Below are positions 1-7,354 of a stretch of 39,565 nt of DNA, one piece after another; within the stretch, counting starts at the first letter, position 1, and the number at the start of each line of letters is the position of its first letter. Source of the stretch: Deltaproteobacteria bacterium UBA2385 (lineage in GTDB: Bacteria > Myxococcota_A > UBA796 > UBA2385); assembly GCA_002343455.1 (NCBI GenBank), contig DDSR01000490.1:1-39565 (forward strand), given 5' to 3'. Below the pieces are notes generated by a model. It was not told the origin of the DNA. It did no database searches and saw nothing but the letters and a program-made list of their open reading frames with translations. The translations under genes were made by a program, and so were the position numbers.

Positions 1-1248
1 CCCTCGGACCCCTCGGCCCGGCCCTCCACCGTCGTGCTGGTCATCGCCTGCACCGCCCGCGCCGACCGCTTCGGCGCCTGGGGCCACGAGCGTGACACCA
101 CGCCCCACGTCGACGCCCTGGCCGCCGCCGGCACCCGCTTCGCGCGGACCCTCTCCAACGCCGGCTGGACCCGCCCGGCGGTCGGCTCGCTGCTGACCGG
201 CCTGCACCCCTACGCCGCCGGCGTCGACCCCGACGATCCCGGCGAGGCCTTCTCTGCCGGCCTCGCCCCCGAGGCCCTGACCCTGGCCGAGCGCTTTCAG
301 CAGGCCGGCTGGGCCACCGTCGGCCTCACCGCCAACCCCAACGCCAACTCGCGGCTGGGCATGGCCCAGGGCTTCCAGCGCTACGTCGACACCGAGGAGT
401 GGCGCAAGGTCCGCATCAAGCAGCCCGGGACCGAGATGGTCGCGCGCTTCCTGGAAGAGAGCGCCGACATCGAGGGCCCCCTGTACGGCCAGCTCCTCCT
501 CGTCGACGCCCATGGGCCGCTGGACAGCGAGCGCCTGCGCCGGGCGAGCCTGGGCCTCTCCCCCCTGAGCGAGGGCACCCTCGCCGAGCGCTACGACGCC
601 GCCCTCACCCGGCTGGACGACGCCATGCTGGCCCTCGACCGCGGCCTGGAGGCGCAGGGCCGCGGCGACCGCCTGCTGGTCCTGATCGGCGACCACGCCG
701 AGGGCCTCAACACGCCCAGGCACGCCGGCAAGGGCCACAGCCACCACCTCTACGACGCCAACCTGCACGTGCCCTGGCTCCTGCACGGCCCCGGCGTCGC
801 CGCGGGCGGGGTCGTCGAGGGCCTCACAGGCAGCGTCGACCTCGCCCCCACCCTGGCCTCTCTCGCCGGGCTGCCGGAAGCCCCCGGCGACGGCCTGGAC
901 CTCTCCCCCTGGGCGCGGGGAGAGGCCGAGGACCTGCCAGCGCGGGAGATGATCGCGATGACCCGCTACGGCCCCGTCGACAAGGGCCGCGTCACCGGCG
1001 AGGGCTTCACGCTGATCCAGACCTGGGCCGCCGGGGGCGAGGCCGTGCGCGGGGAGGTCGAGCTGTACGCGGCAGAGGACCGGGTTCAGCGGCGGGAGGT
1101 CTCGGCCCAGCACCCGGAGGAGACCATGCGGCTGAGGCGGCGGCTGGCCGAGGAGAAGGCGGCCTTGGAGGCGCGAGCGCTGCGCTGGCAGGGCGAGGTG
1201 GACGACGAGGTGCGGGGGCAGCTCGAAGCGCTGGGGTACGTGGAGTAG
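1..1248 (+). CDS. Sulfatase / alkaline phosphatase-fold protein, 5' end outside window
   Basis: The reading frame is open to the left edge, so the start lies upstream; the first residues seen already form the first beta strand of the sulfatase fold. The arrangement is that of the sulfatase family: strand plus CTARADRFGAWG, then DTTPHVDALAAAG, then WTRPAVGSLLTGLHP, and later GDHAEGL and GKGHSHHLYD followed by a VPWLLHGPG segment. Compared with the usual LDTLRADRLG the first metal-binding Asp is a Cys, and the nucleophile position (Cys or Ser in C/S-x-P-S-R) is Thr in WTRPA. The later Asp/His residues of the metal site are present. It may therefore be a phosphodiesterase-like or inactive relative rather than a true sulfatase. 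The C-terminus is Arg/Glu-rich and probably helical. It is convergent with the prenyltransferase operon. Family is fairly sure, substrate unknown. Confidence 0.75.
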   Translation, partial: PSDPSARPSTVVLVIACTARADRFGAWGHERDTTPHVDALAAAGTRFARTLSNAGWTRPAVGSLLTGLHPYAAGVDPDDPGEAFSAGLAPEALTLAERFQQAGWATVGLTANPNANSRLGMAQGFQRYVDTEEWRKVRIKQPGTEMVARFLEESADIEGPLYGQLLLVDAHGPLDSERLRRASLGLSPLSEGTLAERYDAALTRLDDAMLALDRGLEAQGRGDRLLVLIGDHAEGLNTPRHAGKGHSHHLYDANLHVPWLLHGPGVAAGGVVEGLTGSVDLAPTLASLAGLPEAPGDGLDLSPWARGEAEDLPAREMIAMTRYGPVDKGRVTGEGFTLIQTWAAGGEAVRGEVELYAAEDRVQRREVSAQHPEETMRLRRRLAEEKAALEARALRWQGEVDDEVRGQLEALGYVE

Positions 1249-1393
1249 CGAGCGGAGGCGAGGAGTGGTTGGCCCGCAGGGCGACAGCCCGAAGGGGCAA
1301 CTGCGACGAGGCGGAGCGAGCGGAGCCACGGACCCCAGCGCGTAAGAGACAGAGCGCTGGGGTATCTGGAGTAGCGAGCGGAGGCGAGGAATG
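1228..1393. repeat. 40-bp direct repeat duplicating the sulfatase gene end
   Basis: The stretch 1228-1267, covering the last codons of the sulfatase gene and the bases after the stop, recurs at 1354-1393 with about three mismatches. Both copies contain GGAGTAGCGAGCGGAGG. The first copy carries the real TAG stop; the second lies in the gap before the convergent prenyltransferase. The 86 bases between are rich in related GAGCGGAG words. A segmental duplication or a dispersed 3'-end repeat would give this pattern. Confidence 0.8.
1332..1363. terminator. 10-bp perfect inverted repeat between convergent genes
   Basis: ACCCCAGCGC (1332-1341) and GCGCTGGGGT (1354-1363) are perfectly complementary around a 12-base loop. 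The element sits between the sulfatase stop and the prenyltransferase stop, so a bidirectional transcription end is likely, although there is no T run. Its right arm is the beginning of the second direct-repeat copy. Confidence 0.5.
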
Positions 1394-1401
1394 CGTCGGG
1401 C

Positions 1402-2355
1402 TCAGATCACCCGCCCCAGGGAGAGCCCTCCGGCGAAGAGCAGGACGGAGAGCAGGGTCCAGCCCTGGGCCGGCACCACCCGGGCGGTCTGATCGGGGTC
1501 CGCCAGGAGGCGGCGGCAGGCGGCGAGCCCGTGGGGCAGGCCGGCCAGGCCGAGCAGGGCGGTCCAGGGCAGGTCGAGCAGCGGGACCAGCACGACCAGG
1601 CTGCCGTAGGCCGCGAGCACGATGGCGGTGAAGGCGCGGGCGGCCCGATCGGGGCCCAGCTGCACGACCAGGGTGCGCTTGCCCGCCGAGGCGTCCGCCT
1701 TGCGGTCGGGGAACTCGTTGATCCACAAGAAGGCCGTGATGAGGAGGCCCAGCGGGAGCGACAGCAGCACGACCTCGACCGACACCGTGCCCCGCTGCAC
1801 CAGGAAGGTGCCGGCGGTGATGACCGGACCGTAGGCCAGCCCGACCGCCAGCTCGCCGAGCCCTCGGTAGGAGAGCTTGACGGGGGGGGCGTGGTAGAAG
1901 AAGGCCAGGGCCATGCCGACCAGCCCGAACCAGAGCACCGCGGGCTGCCGCCACAGCACGATGGCCAGGCCGGCCAGCGCACAGAGCAGGTAGGCCACCA
2001 GCGCCACGCCGAAGGCCTCCCGGCGAGACATCAGCCCGTCCACCAGGACCCGCTTGCCGCCGGAGAAGGGAGAGCGGTCGGCCTCGGCCACGGCCTGGTC
2101 GGTGCCCGAGTCCCAGTCGTAGACCTCGCCCGAGGCGTTCTTGGCCGCCTCGACGCAGAAGACGCCGGCCACCGTCACGGCCAGCCACCCCCAGCTGAGC
2201 GCCCCCTCGGCCGCCGCCAGGGCGGTCGCCAGGGTCATGCCCGCCACGCTGGCCAGGGTGATCTTGGGGTCGGAGACCCGCCAGACGCCTCGCCAGAAGG
2301 CGCGGCCCGGGCGCGCAGGAGCTTGGGAGGGAGCAGGGGGAGGAGCCTCCTTCAC
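1402..2355 (-). CDS. UbiA-family prenyltransferase, MenA-like
   Basis: Integral membrane enzyme of 317 residues that should join a polyprenyl chain from its diphosphate to an aromatic or other acceptor. The two Asp-rich motifs of the family are visible: NASGEVYDWDSGTD, close to the MenA form N-x-x-x-D-x-x-x-G-T-D, followed by SPFSGGKRVLVDG, and the second motif NEFPDRKADASAGKRTL. About eight hydrophobic segments follow. The GTG start at 2355 is chosen because it overlaps the TGA of the upstream kinase gene (GTGA), the usual sign of translational coupling. It is last in a three-gene operon with a phytol-kinase-like protein and an FAD oxidoreductase. The acceptor could be dihydroxynaphthoate (menaquinone) but the neighbours point rather to a dedicated prenyl lipid. 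Family sure, substrate not. Confidence 0.88.
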   Translation of the reverse strand: MKEAPPPAPSQAPARPGRAFWRGVWRVSDPKITLASVAGMTLATALAAAEGALSWGWLAVTVAGVFCVEAAKNASGEVYDWDSGTDQAVAEADRSPFSGGKRVLVDGLMSRREAFGVALVAYLLCALAGLAIVLWRQPAVLWFGLVGMALAFFYHAPPVKLSYRGLGELAVGLAYGPVITAGTFLVQRGTVSVEVVLLSLPLGLLITAFLWINEFPDRKADASAGKRTLVVQLGPDRAARAFTAIVLAAYGSLVVLVPLLDLPWTALLGLAGLPHGLAACRRLLADPDQTARVVPAQGWTLLSVLLFAGGLSLGRVI

Positions 2356-3020
2356 GCGATCACCTCGAGCAGGACCCAGACGGCGGCGGGCAGCAGGAGA
2401 TTGTCGGAGGAGCGCGGCGACAGGGCCTCGGCGCCCGCCGCGACCAGGCCGGAGAGGACCAGGAGCAGGGGCGGTGTGCTCGCGCCCAGGACCAGCCCGG
2501 CGATGCCGACCCCGACCGCCGCGAAGACCCCCACCGCAATGCTGCCCTCGATCGTCTTCTGCTTGGCGCCGGGCACCCGGAAGCGGTGGCGCCCGAAGCG
2601 CAGGCCGACGGCGCCCCCCAGCCCATCGCCGAGGGCCAGGGCCAGCAAGGCCGCCCCGGCGGGGAAGGCCTCCACCGTGAGGCCGAGGGTGGTGAAGACC
2701 GCCACCGAGACGGTGTAGAGCGCCACCCCGGTCCAGGTCTCCGCGCCGGTGGCCAAGGTGTGGCGCAGGGCCCGCGCGGGCGCCGAGTCCGGCAGCAGCC
2801 GGGGGAGGCCAACCGCCACGAGGACGGCCCCGTAGGCGATGCCGAGCGGCCAGGCCCGCCCCTCCCACCAGGGCCAGCCCAGCACCCAGCTTCCCGCGCC
2901 GACGTGGACGAGATCGCGGGCGTGGGTGGAGGGGAGGCCCAGGGCGCGCAGGCCACCCACCAGCAGCAGCCCGATGGCCAGGAAGCCGAGCCAGGCGGCG
3001 GCCAGCAGCGGATCGCTCAT
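2352..3020 (-). CDS. Phytol/farnesol/dolichol kinase-like membrane protein
   Basis: Protein of 222 residues with about six or seven hydrophobic segments. It has the pattern of the VTE5/SEC59/DGK1 group of CTP-dependent lipid kinases, related to phosphatidate cytidylyltransferases: RDLVHVGAGSW near the N-terminus, an ALGDGLGGAVGLRFG segment, then KTIEGSIAVG and EALSPRSSDNLLLP near the end. Members phosphorylate polyprenols using CTP; some relatives make CDP-lipids. The ATG at 3020 overlaps the stop of the FAD oxidoreductase gene (ATGA), and its own stop overlaps the GTG of the prenyltransferase. The operon suggests it supplies or activates an isoprenoid alcohol for the UbiA enzyme. Family assignment is from motif reading only. 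Confidence 0.78.
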   Translation of the reverse strand: MSDPLLAAAWLGFLAIGLLLVGGLRALGLPSTHARDLVHVGAGSWVLGWPWWEGRAWPLGIAYGAVLVAVGLPRLLPDSAPARALRHTLATGAETWTGVALYTVSVAVFTTLGLTVEAFPAGAALLALALGDGLGGAVGLRFGRHRFRVPGAKQKTIEGSIAVGVFAAVGVGIAGLVLGASTPPLLLVLSGLVAAGAEALSPRSSDNLLLPAAVWVLLEVIA

Positions 3021-4564
3021 CCGGGCCTCCCCGCGACGGCCTGCGGCGAACCGCCCGCCCGGATCCGCTCCACCGCCTCCATCGCGGAGGCCGCCGCCAG
3101 CTCGGTCCCGATGCCCCGGCCGCCTGCCCCGTCCCCCACGAGGTACAGCCCGGGCACAGGGGTCTCGACCGGGAGCCGCGCCGCGCCGACCTGCCCGGGC
3201 AGCTGGCCGTTGCAGATCGCCGCGTTGCTGGACTTGCCCATCCAGGCACCGATCGAGGGCACCGGCCGGAGCTCGCAGAAGAGCAGGTGTTCGTCCAGCT
3301 CCGGCAGGATCTGCCGCAGCGAGGCGAGGGCCGCCTCGCGCCACGCCTCTGGCGGGTCCGCCGGGTTCGAGGTGGTGGGGCCGTAGGCGCTGACCAGGAT
3401 CAGCTGCTGTCCGGGCGGACCCAGGGTGGGGTCGTAGTTTGTTGGCACCGTCGCGTAGAGGGGCAGGGGGTCGGCGACCAGGCCCATGTCGATGGCCGCC
3501 ACCATGCGCTCCAACAGCGGCAGGTCCAGGTCCATCAGGCCGAGACCGCGGCGGCTGACCCCGCCGATGAAGCAGCCCTCCTCCACCAGGGGGCGATCGA
3601 GGCCGAGCTTGAGCTGGTGGGCAGCGCCCGAGGGTCGGATGGCGGCTACCCGGTCCAGCCAGGCCTGGGGCAGGGGCTCGTCGCCCAGCAGGGGCAGCAG
3701 GTCCACCGGCGCGAGGTTGGCGGCGACCACGCCCGCCCGAAGCTCCAGCCCCTGGGCCGTCTGCACGGCCAGGCGGCCATCGGACCGCCGGCGGATGGAG
3801 ACCGCTCGCTGTTCGACCAGCACCTCGCCCCCCCCTCGAAGCACCCTGCCCAGGAGGGCGTGCGGCAGGGAGTCCATGCCCCCCTCCACATAGGAGAGCT
3901 GGTAGTCCAGCAGCAGATCCCGCAGGGCGCGCACCGACTCGCCGGCAGAGACCTGCCAGGGGGGCAGGACGAAGAAGATGCTCGTCAGGAAGGCCAGCAG
4001 GGTGTAGGCGCGGGGGTCCCGCGTATGCGCCAGGATGAAGCTGTGGAGCGACCGTTCGTCCCACCGCCGCAGCTCCCGCTCGGTGAGGGTGAAGACGTGG
4101 AAGAGCAGGCGCGCGGCCGCCAGCGCCTGGGAGGGCGACAGCCCAAGGTCCCGGGCCACCTGCAGCCCGACCCGGGGCAGGCCGCTGCGGCGGGCAGGCG
4201 CGGTCGCCCCGAACAGGCCGCGACTGCGCACGGGGATGGCGTGGGTCAGGAAGCGCGGCGCCGGCAGGCCCAGCGAGGGCAGGTCGAGCGTCCGGAAGAC
4301 CGACCCGAGGGGGCCGGCCGCGCCTCGCGCGATCAGGTGGCTGCCCAGGTCCATCTTGAAGCCGTCTCGCTGAACCGAGGCCAGGATCCCCCCCACCCGG
4401 GGGTTCTTCTCGAGGACCAGGACGCGCAGCCCCGCGTGCGCCAGCAGGGCCGCCGAGACGCACCCCCCGACCCCCGTGCCGACGACGACGGCATCCCACT
4501 CGACCGCGCTGGGGAGCTCGCGCGTGACGGGTGCCGGAATCGCGGTTGGGAATTCGGAGATCAC
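3017..4564 (-). CDS. FAD-dependent oxidoreductase, phytoene-desaturase/CrtISO/retinol-saturase type
   Basis: Protein of 515 residues with an N-terminal dinucleotide-binding motif VVVGTGVGGCVSAALLAHAG followed by LRVLVLEKNPRVGG, the KMDLGSHL segment typical of CrtI-like proteins, and a C-terminal FAD-closing motif GLYLVGDGAGGRGIGTELAAASAM. Such enzymes desaturate, isomerise or saturate isoprenoid chains. The GTG at 4564 is chosen because GGAGG lies four bases upstream and a perfect 14-bp palindrome sits just before that; the frame stays open to 5071 but runs through the divergent gene. It is first in the operon, with a 4-base overlap into the kinase gene. A role in reducing or isomerising the prenyl chain handled by the next two genes is inferred. 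Confidence 0.82.
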   Translation of the reverse strand: MISEFPTAIPAPVTRELPSAVEWDAVVVGTGVGGCVSAALLAHAGLRVLVLEKNPRVGGILASVQRDGFKMDLGSHLIARGAAGPLGSVFRTLDLPSLGLPAPRFLTHAIPVRSRGLFGATAPARRSGLPRVGLQVARDLGLSPSQALAAARLLFHVFTLTERELRRWDERSLHSFILAHTRDPRAYTLLAFLTSIFFVLPPWQVSAGESVRALRDLLLDYQLSYVEGGMDSLPHALLGRVLRGGGEVLVEQRAVSIRRRSDGRLAVQTAQGLELRAGVVAANLAPVDLLPLLGDEPLPQAWLDRVAAIRPSGAAHQLKLGLDRPLVEEGCFIGGVSRRGLGLMDLDLPLLERMVAAIDMGLVADPLPLYATVPTNYDPTLGPPGQQLILVSAYGPTTSNPADPPEAWREAALASLRQILPELDEHLLFCELRPVPSIGAWMGKSSNAAICNGQLPGQVGAARLPVETPVPGLYLVGDGAGGRGIGTELAAASAMEAVERIRAGGSPQAVAGRPG

Positions 4565-4571
4565 CCTCCCT

Positions 4572-4585
4572 CCGCTTGCAAGCGG
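4572..4585. promoter_or_regulatory. 14-bp perfect palindrome before the prenyl-lipid operon
   Basis: CCGCTTGCAAGCGG is its own reverse complement. It ends seven bases before the GTG start of the FAD oxidoreductase, directly abutting the GGAGG ribosome site. It could be an operator or an RNA hairpin controlling translation. It is more AT-rich at its centre than the surroundings. Confidence 0.45.
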
Positions 4586-4721
4586 CGGGCCCCCCCTCGC
4601 CGGGCGTCGAGCGGCCGATCCTCGCCCGCAGCCGGGCCAGATCACCCAGCGAGGGTGTGCCAGCTGACACGGACCATCGCCTCTCCTACCCGTGTCCAGC
4701 CCCCACTCCCCCCCCTCCGGC

Positions 4722-4734
4722 CACGATACGCTCC
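4722..4734 (+). promoter_or_regulatory. Promoter-like element CACGATACGCTCC, copy 1
   Basis: A 13-base word identical to one at 25913-25925 before pfaD. It contains TACGCT, a fit to TAnnnT -10 boxes. Transcription would begin near 4740, giving a short leader with GGAG (4751-4754) before the ATG at 4761. No good -35 box is seen. Confidence 0.35.
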
Positions 4735-4760
4735 CCACGAGCCTCACCCCGGAGCCCCGC

Positions 4761-5204
4761 ATGCCCAGGCCCTCCTCCGCCGCCCTGGTCGCCGCTGCCC
4801 TCCTCGCCGCCCTCCTCCTCAGCCCGGCCCAGGCCGCCACCGACATCAACGTCGGCGAGCTCAGCGTCGACGGCCTCGTCGTGCGCGAGCTGAAGTGCAG
4901 CCTGAACAGCGGCGGCTTCATGGGCCCCATCACCGTGGTGGGCGCGCTCGCCCAGCAGCGCGGCACCATCGACGCCTGCACCCCGACCGGCGGCGCCTTT
5001 CGGGCGACCTGGACCTGGGCGGCCGGCAAGGTCGTCTCGCTCAAGGTGGACGCCAGCAGCCCCGCCGACAAGGCCGGCTGCTTCGAGAAGGCCCTGCAGG
5101 CCGCCTCGCCCTCGCTGGACGGGAGCTGCTCGGCCCTGGTCCTGGCCGGTGACGCCGCCGGCGCCGAGAAGGCCGCCGCCGCGCTGAAGCCCCCTCCCCC
5201 CTAG
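4761..5204 (+). CDS. Secreted four-cysteine protein, function unknown
   Basis: Protein of 147 residues. The ATG at 4761 is chosen because GGAG lies six bases before it and because a clean signal peptide follows (MPRPSSAALVAAALLAALLL, cleavage probably after AQA). The mature part has four cysteines in the contexts LKCSL, DACTP, AGCFE and GSCSA, with a GPITVVGALAQQRGTIDAC region and a VSLKVDASSPADKAGC region. The spacing of G, V and C residues is reminiscent of the C-terminal domain of myxobacterial AgmX/PglI-type proteins, but this is only a resemblance. The tail is proline-rich. It is divergent from the prenyl-lipid operon and convergent with the S4 protein; both stops lie in one CTAG. Confidence 0.72.
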   Translation: MPRPSSAALVAAALLAALLLSPAQAATDINVGELSVDGLVVRELKCSLNSGGFMGPITVVGALAQQRGTIDACTPTGGAFRATWTWAAGKVVSLKVDASSPADKAGCFEKALQAASPSLDGSCSALVLAGDAAGAEKAAAALKPPPP

Positions 5205-5404
5205 AGCTCCATCCCCGCCTCGACGCGCAGCTGCCGCTCGCCGAGCTGCACCAGCTCGCCCCCCTGGAGCTGCCGCCCGCGGCGGGTCTCGACCTGGCCG
5301 TCGACCAGGACCTCGCCGCCCTGGACGCGGACCTTGGCCTCGCCCCCGGACTGCACCATGCCGGCGAGCTTGAGGAGGTGGTCGAGGCGGATGGGGAGGG
5401 TCAT
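5201..5404 (-). CDS. S4-domain RNA-binding protein, YbcJ/YaaA type
   Basis: Protein of 67 residues matching the small S4 family: IRLDHLLKLAGMVQSGGEAK, then VQGGEVLVDGQVETRRGRQL and a closing beta hairpin. S4 domains bind structured RNA; the exact target of these stand-alone versions is not established. The ATG at 5404 starts a protein of the expected family length. It lies 27 bases downstream of exonuclease III on the same strand, so the two are probably co-transcribed. Its TAG stop shares the palindrome CTAG (5201-5204) with the TAG of the opposing secreted protein. Confidence 0.85.
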   Translation of the reverse strand: MTLPIRLDHLLKLAGMVQSGGEAKVRVQGGEVLVDGQVETRRGRQLQGGELVQLGERQLRVEAGMEL

Positions 5405-5431
5405 GGGGAGTCCGAGCGAGAGGGGGGGAGC

Positions 5432-6205
5432 TCAGTCGCCGTACTCGACCAGCACCGGGCAGTGGTCGGAGAGGGCGGGCTGGCGGCCGACGATGACGGC
5501 CCGGCGAGCCTTGGCGGCGAGCGAGGGCGAGGCGAGCTGGTAATCCAGGCGCCAGCCGCGGTCCAAGAGGCGGGCTTGCCCCCGCTGCGACCACCAGCTG
5601 TACTCCTGCGCCCCCGGGTTGAGCGCCCGCCAGACATCGACCCAGCCCTGGTCGAGCAGGCGGCTGAACCAGGCGCGCTCGTGCGGAAGGAAGCCGCTGT
5701 TCTTCGCGTTGGCCTTGGGGTTGTGGATGTCCCGCTCGGTGTGGGCGATGTTGAAGTCCCCGCAGATCACCACCGGGCGCCCCTCGCGCAGCAGCTCGGC
5801 CGACCAGCCGAGCATATGCTCCATGAACTCCTCCTTGCGGGCCTGTCGCTCCTCGCCCGAGCTGCCGCTGGGCAGGTAGAGGCTGATCACCGTCGCGGGC
5901 TCCAGGTCGACCCGCAGCACCCTGCCCTCGGCGTCGGCCCAGGGCAGGCCGCAGTGAGAGGCCGCCTCTCGAACCGGCAGGCGGCTCCAGACGGCCACGC
6001 CCGAGTAGCCCTTCTTCTCGGCGTCGACCTGGTGGTGGTGCCACCCCTCGGGGGGCCGATGATCCGCGCCGAGCTGGCCTTGCTGCATCCGCACCTCTTG
6101 CAGGCAGTGCACGTCGGCGCCGCTCTGCTCCATCCAGGTGCGCAGCCCCTTGGAGGCCGCCGAGCGAACGCCGTTGAGGTTCAGCGTCGAGAGGGTCCAG
6201 GTCAT
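5432..6205 (-). CDS. xthA: Exonuclease III / AP endonuclease
   Basis: Protein of 257 residues, the normal length of the ExoA/Xth family. It repairs abasic sites and 3'-blocked ends in DNA. Visible motifs in order are STLNLNGVRSA, CLQEV (metal-binding Glu), KKGYSGVAVWSR, LYLPSGSS, GDFNIAHTERDIHNP (catalytic Asp and Asn), RGWRLDYQLAS, and the final SDHCPVLVEY (catalytic Asp-His). All catalytic residues are intact. The ATG at 6205 has GGAGG five bases upstream. It is followed by the S4 protein on the same strand and is divergent from the sigma factor, with about 135 bases between the two starts. Confidence 0.95.
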   Translation of the reverse strand: MTWTLSTLNLNGVRSAASKGLRTWMEQSGADVHCLQEVRMQQGQLGADHRPPEGWHHHQVDAEKKGYSGVAVWSRLPVREAASHCGLPWADAEGRVLRVDLEPATVISLYLPSGSSGEERQARKEEFMEHMLGWSAELLREGRPVVICGDFNIAHTERDIHNPKANAKNSGFLPHERAWFSRLLDQGWVDVWRALNPGAQEYSWWSQRGQARLLDRGWRLDYQLASPSLAAKARRAVIVGRQPALSDHCPVLVEYGD

Positions 6206-6251
6206 TCATCCTCCGAGGGCGGGTTCCATGGGTGGGACAAGTCGTTTTCGC

Positions 6252-6279
6252 TTGCCCTGGCCACGGGGGAGCCTATGCT
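6252..6279 (+). promoter_or_regulatory. Sigma-70-like promoter before the sigma-factor gene
   Basis: TTGCCC (6252-6257), 16 bases, then TATGCT (6274-6279). The surrounding run GTCGTTTTCGCTTG is unusually AT-rich for this window. Transcription would begin near 6286, which rules out an in-frame ATG at 6275 and supports the GTG at 6341. Confidence 0.4.
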
Positions 6280-6340
6280 GTTGCAACCGACCCGCTTTCC
6301 GGGCATCGTAGCCGAACCGGACTCCACCCCAGGGCACCCC

Positions 6341-7339
6341 GTGACCGAATTCGTCCCCAGCCTGCGCTCCGTGAACGACGGCCGCGACATCCGCCTCAAC
6401 GCCCAACAGGAGGCCGATCTCGGCCGCGCCATCCGCGCCGCCGAGCGCGAAGCCCGCGACGCCATCGGTGGCTGGGACGTGGCCGAGGCCATCCTCCGGC
6501 GCCGGCCGACCCGGGCCGAGCGGACCCGCGGCGGGGCCATCCGGCGCCTGCGCGAGGCCATCGACGCCATGCAAGAGGCGGCGCGCGTCTCCAGCGCCGA
6601 CCCCGAGCTGCGACAGGACCTCGGGAAGGCCCTGAAGGCCTGGGACGAGAGCGAGAACCTGCGCTGGCAGCTCGCGATGAGCGGGATCCGCATCGCCCGG
6701 GGCGAGGCCCGCAAGCTGACCTGCGCCCTGATGAGCGAGGAAGACCTCGTGCAGGAGGGCTTCATCGGCCTGCTGCGCGCCGCCAGCCGCTTCGACCCCG
6801 ACCGCGGCATCCGCTTCAGCACCTACGCCCGCTGGTGGGTCCGCGCCCAGATGACCCGCTCGATCGAGACCAAGGGCCGCATGGTCCGCCTGCCCGGCGG
6901 CGCCGTCGAACAGCTTCGCAACCTGCGCCGCGCGGCCGACCGCTTCGAGACCGACGGCGAGGTCTACGACACCGCCACCCTGGCCCAAGAGGTCGGCATC
7001 GAAGAGGCCCGGGCCCGCTTCCTGCTGGCGATCGGCGGCGTGGTCAGCTCCTCGCAGGAGGACGAAGAGGGTCACCGCCTGGAAGACCGCTTCGAAGCGG
7101 AAGAGGACGGCGACCGCATGGAGCTCTCGACCGAGGCCCGGCGCGTCTTCGTCAAGGTGGCCGACGTCTTCGACGATGTCCTCGACGAGCGCGAGAAGTT
7201 CATCATCAACCGCCACTACGGCCTGCACGGCGAGGACGAGCACAACATGGCCTCGATCGCCCGCGAGCTGGGCCTCTCCCGCGAGCGGGTGCGCCAGATC
7301 GAACGTCGCGCCCTGCGGCGGCTGCGCACCTCGATCTGA
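6341..7339 (+). CDS. RNA polymerase sigma factor, sigma-70 family (non-primary)
   Basis: Protein of 332 residues. Region 2 is clear from about residue 105 to 175, with SEEDLVQEGFIGLLRAASRF, then GIRFSTYARWWVRAQMTRSI and KGRMVRLPGG. Region 4 closes the protein, with LDEREKFIINRHYGLHG and SIARELGLSRERVRQIERRAL. The first 100 residues are Arg/Ala-rich helices and not typical of RpoD. Lack of a long region 1.1 suggests a group 2 or RpoH-like factor. The GTG at 6341 is chosen over the in-frame ATG at 6275: the intervening codons (TTG, CAA, TTT, GTA, CCA) are unlike the gene, and a promoter -10 overlaps that ATG. Targets are unknown. Confidence 0.88.
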   Translation: MTEFVPSLRSVNDGRDIRLNAQQEADLGRAIRAAEREARDAIGGWDVAEAILRRRPTRAERTRGGAIRRLREAIDAMQEAARVSSADPELRQDLGKALKAWDESENLRWQLAMSGIRIARGEARKLTCALMSEEDLVQEGFIGLLRAASRFDPDRGIRFSTYARWWVRAQMTRSIETKGRMVRLPGGAVEQLRNLRRAADRFETDGEVYDTATLAQEVGIEEARARFLLAIGGVVSSSQEDEEGHRLEDRFEAEEDGDRMELSTEARRVFVKVADVFDDVLDEREKFIINRHYGLHGEDEHNMASIARELGLSRERVRQIERRALRRLRTSI

Positions 7340-7354
7340 GGCGGGGGCCGCTCA
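7337..7354. terminator. Hairpin holding both stops of sigma factor and AI-2E permease
   Basis: TGAG (7337-7340) and CTCA (7351-7354) pair, with CGG/CCG inside around a GGG loop and one bulged G. The first TGA is the sigma-factor stop; the TCA at 7352-7354 is the permease stop. A compact bidirectional end without a T run. Confidence 0.45.

Noticed and set aside
1402..4564. An archaeal-type ether lipid operon
   Set aside because: UbiA, CTP-transferase-like and reductase-like genes fit in outline, but no GGGP synthase is seen and the UbiA motifs look MenA-like.
4565..5071. N-terminal extension of the FAD oxidoreductase
   Set aside because: Runs antisense through the secreted 4-Cys gene and precedes the dinucleotide-binding motif by too much.
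6275..6340. ATG at 6275 as the sigma-factor start
   Set aside because: The codons up to 6341 are unlike the gene, the ribosome site is too close, and a -10 box overlaps the ATG.
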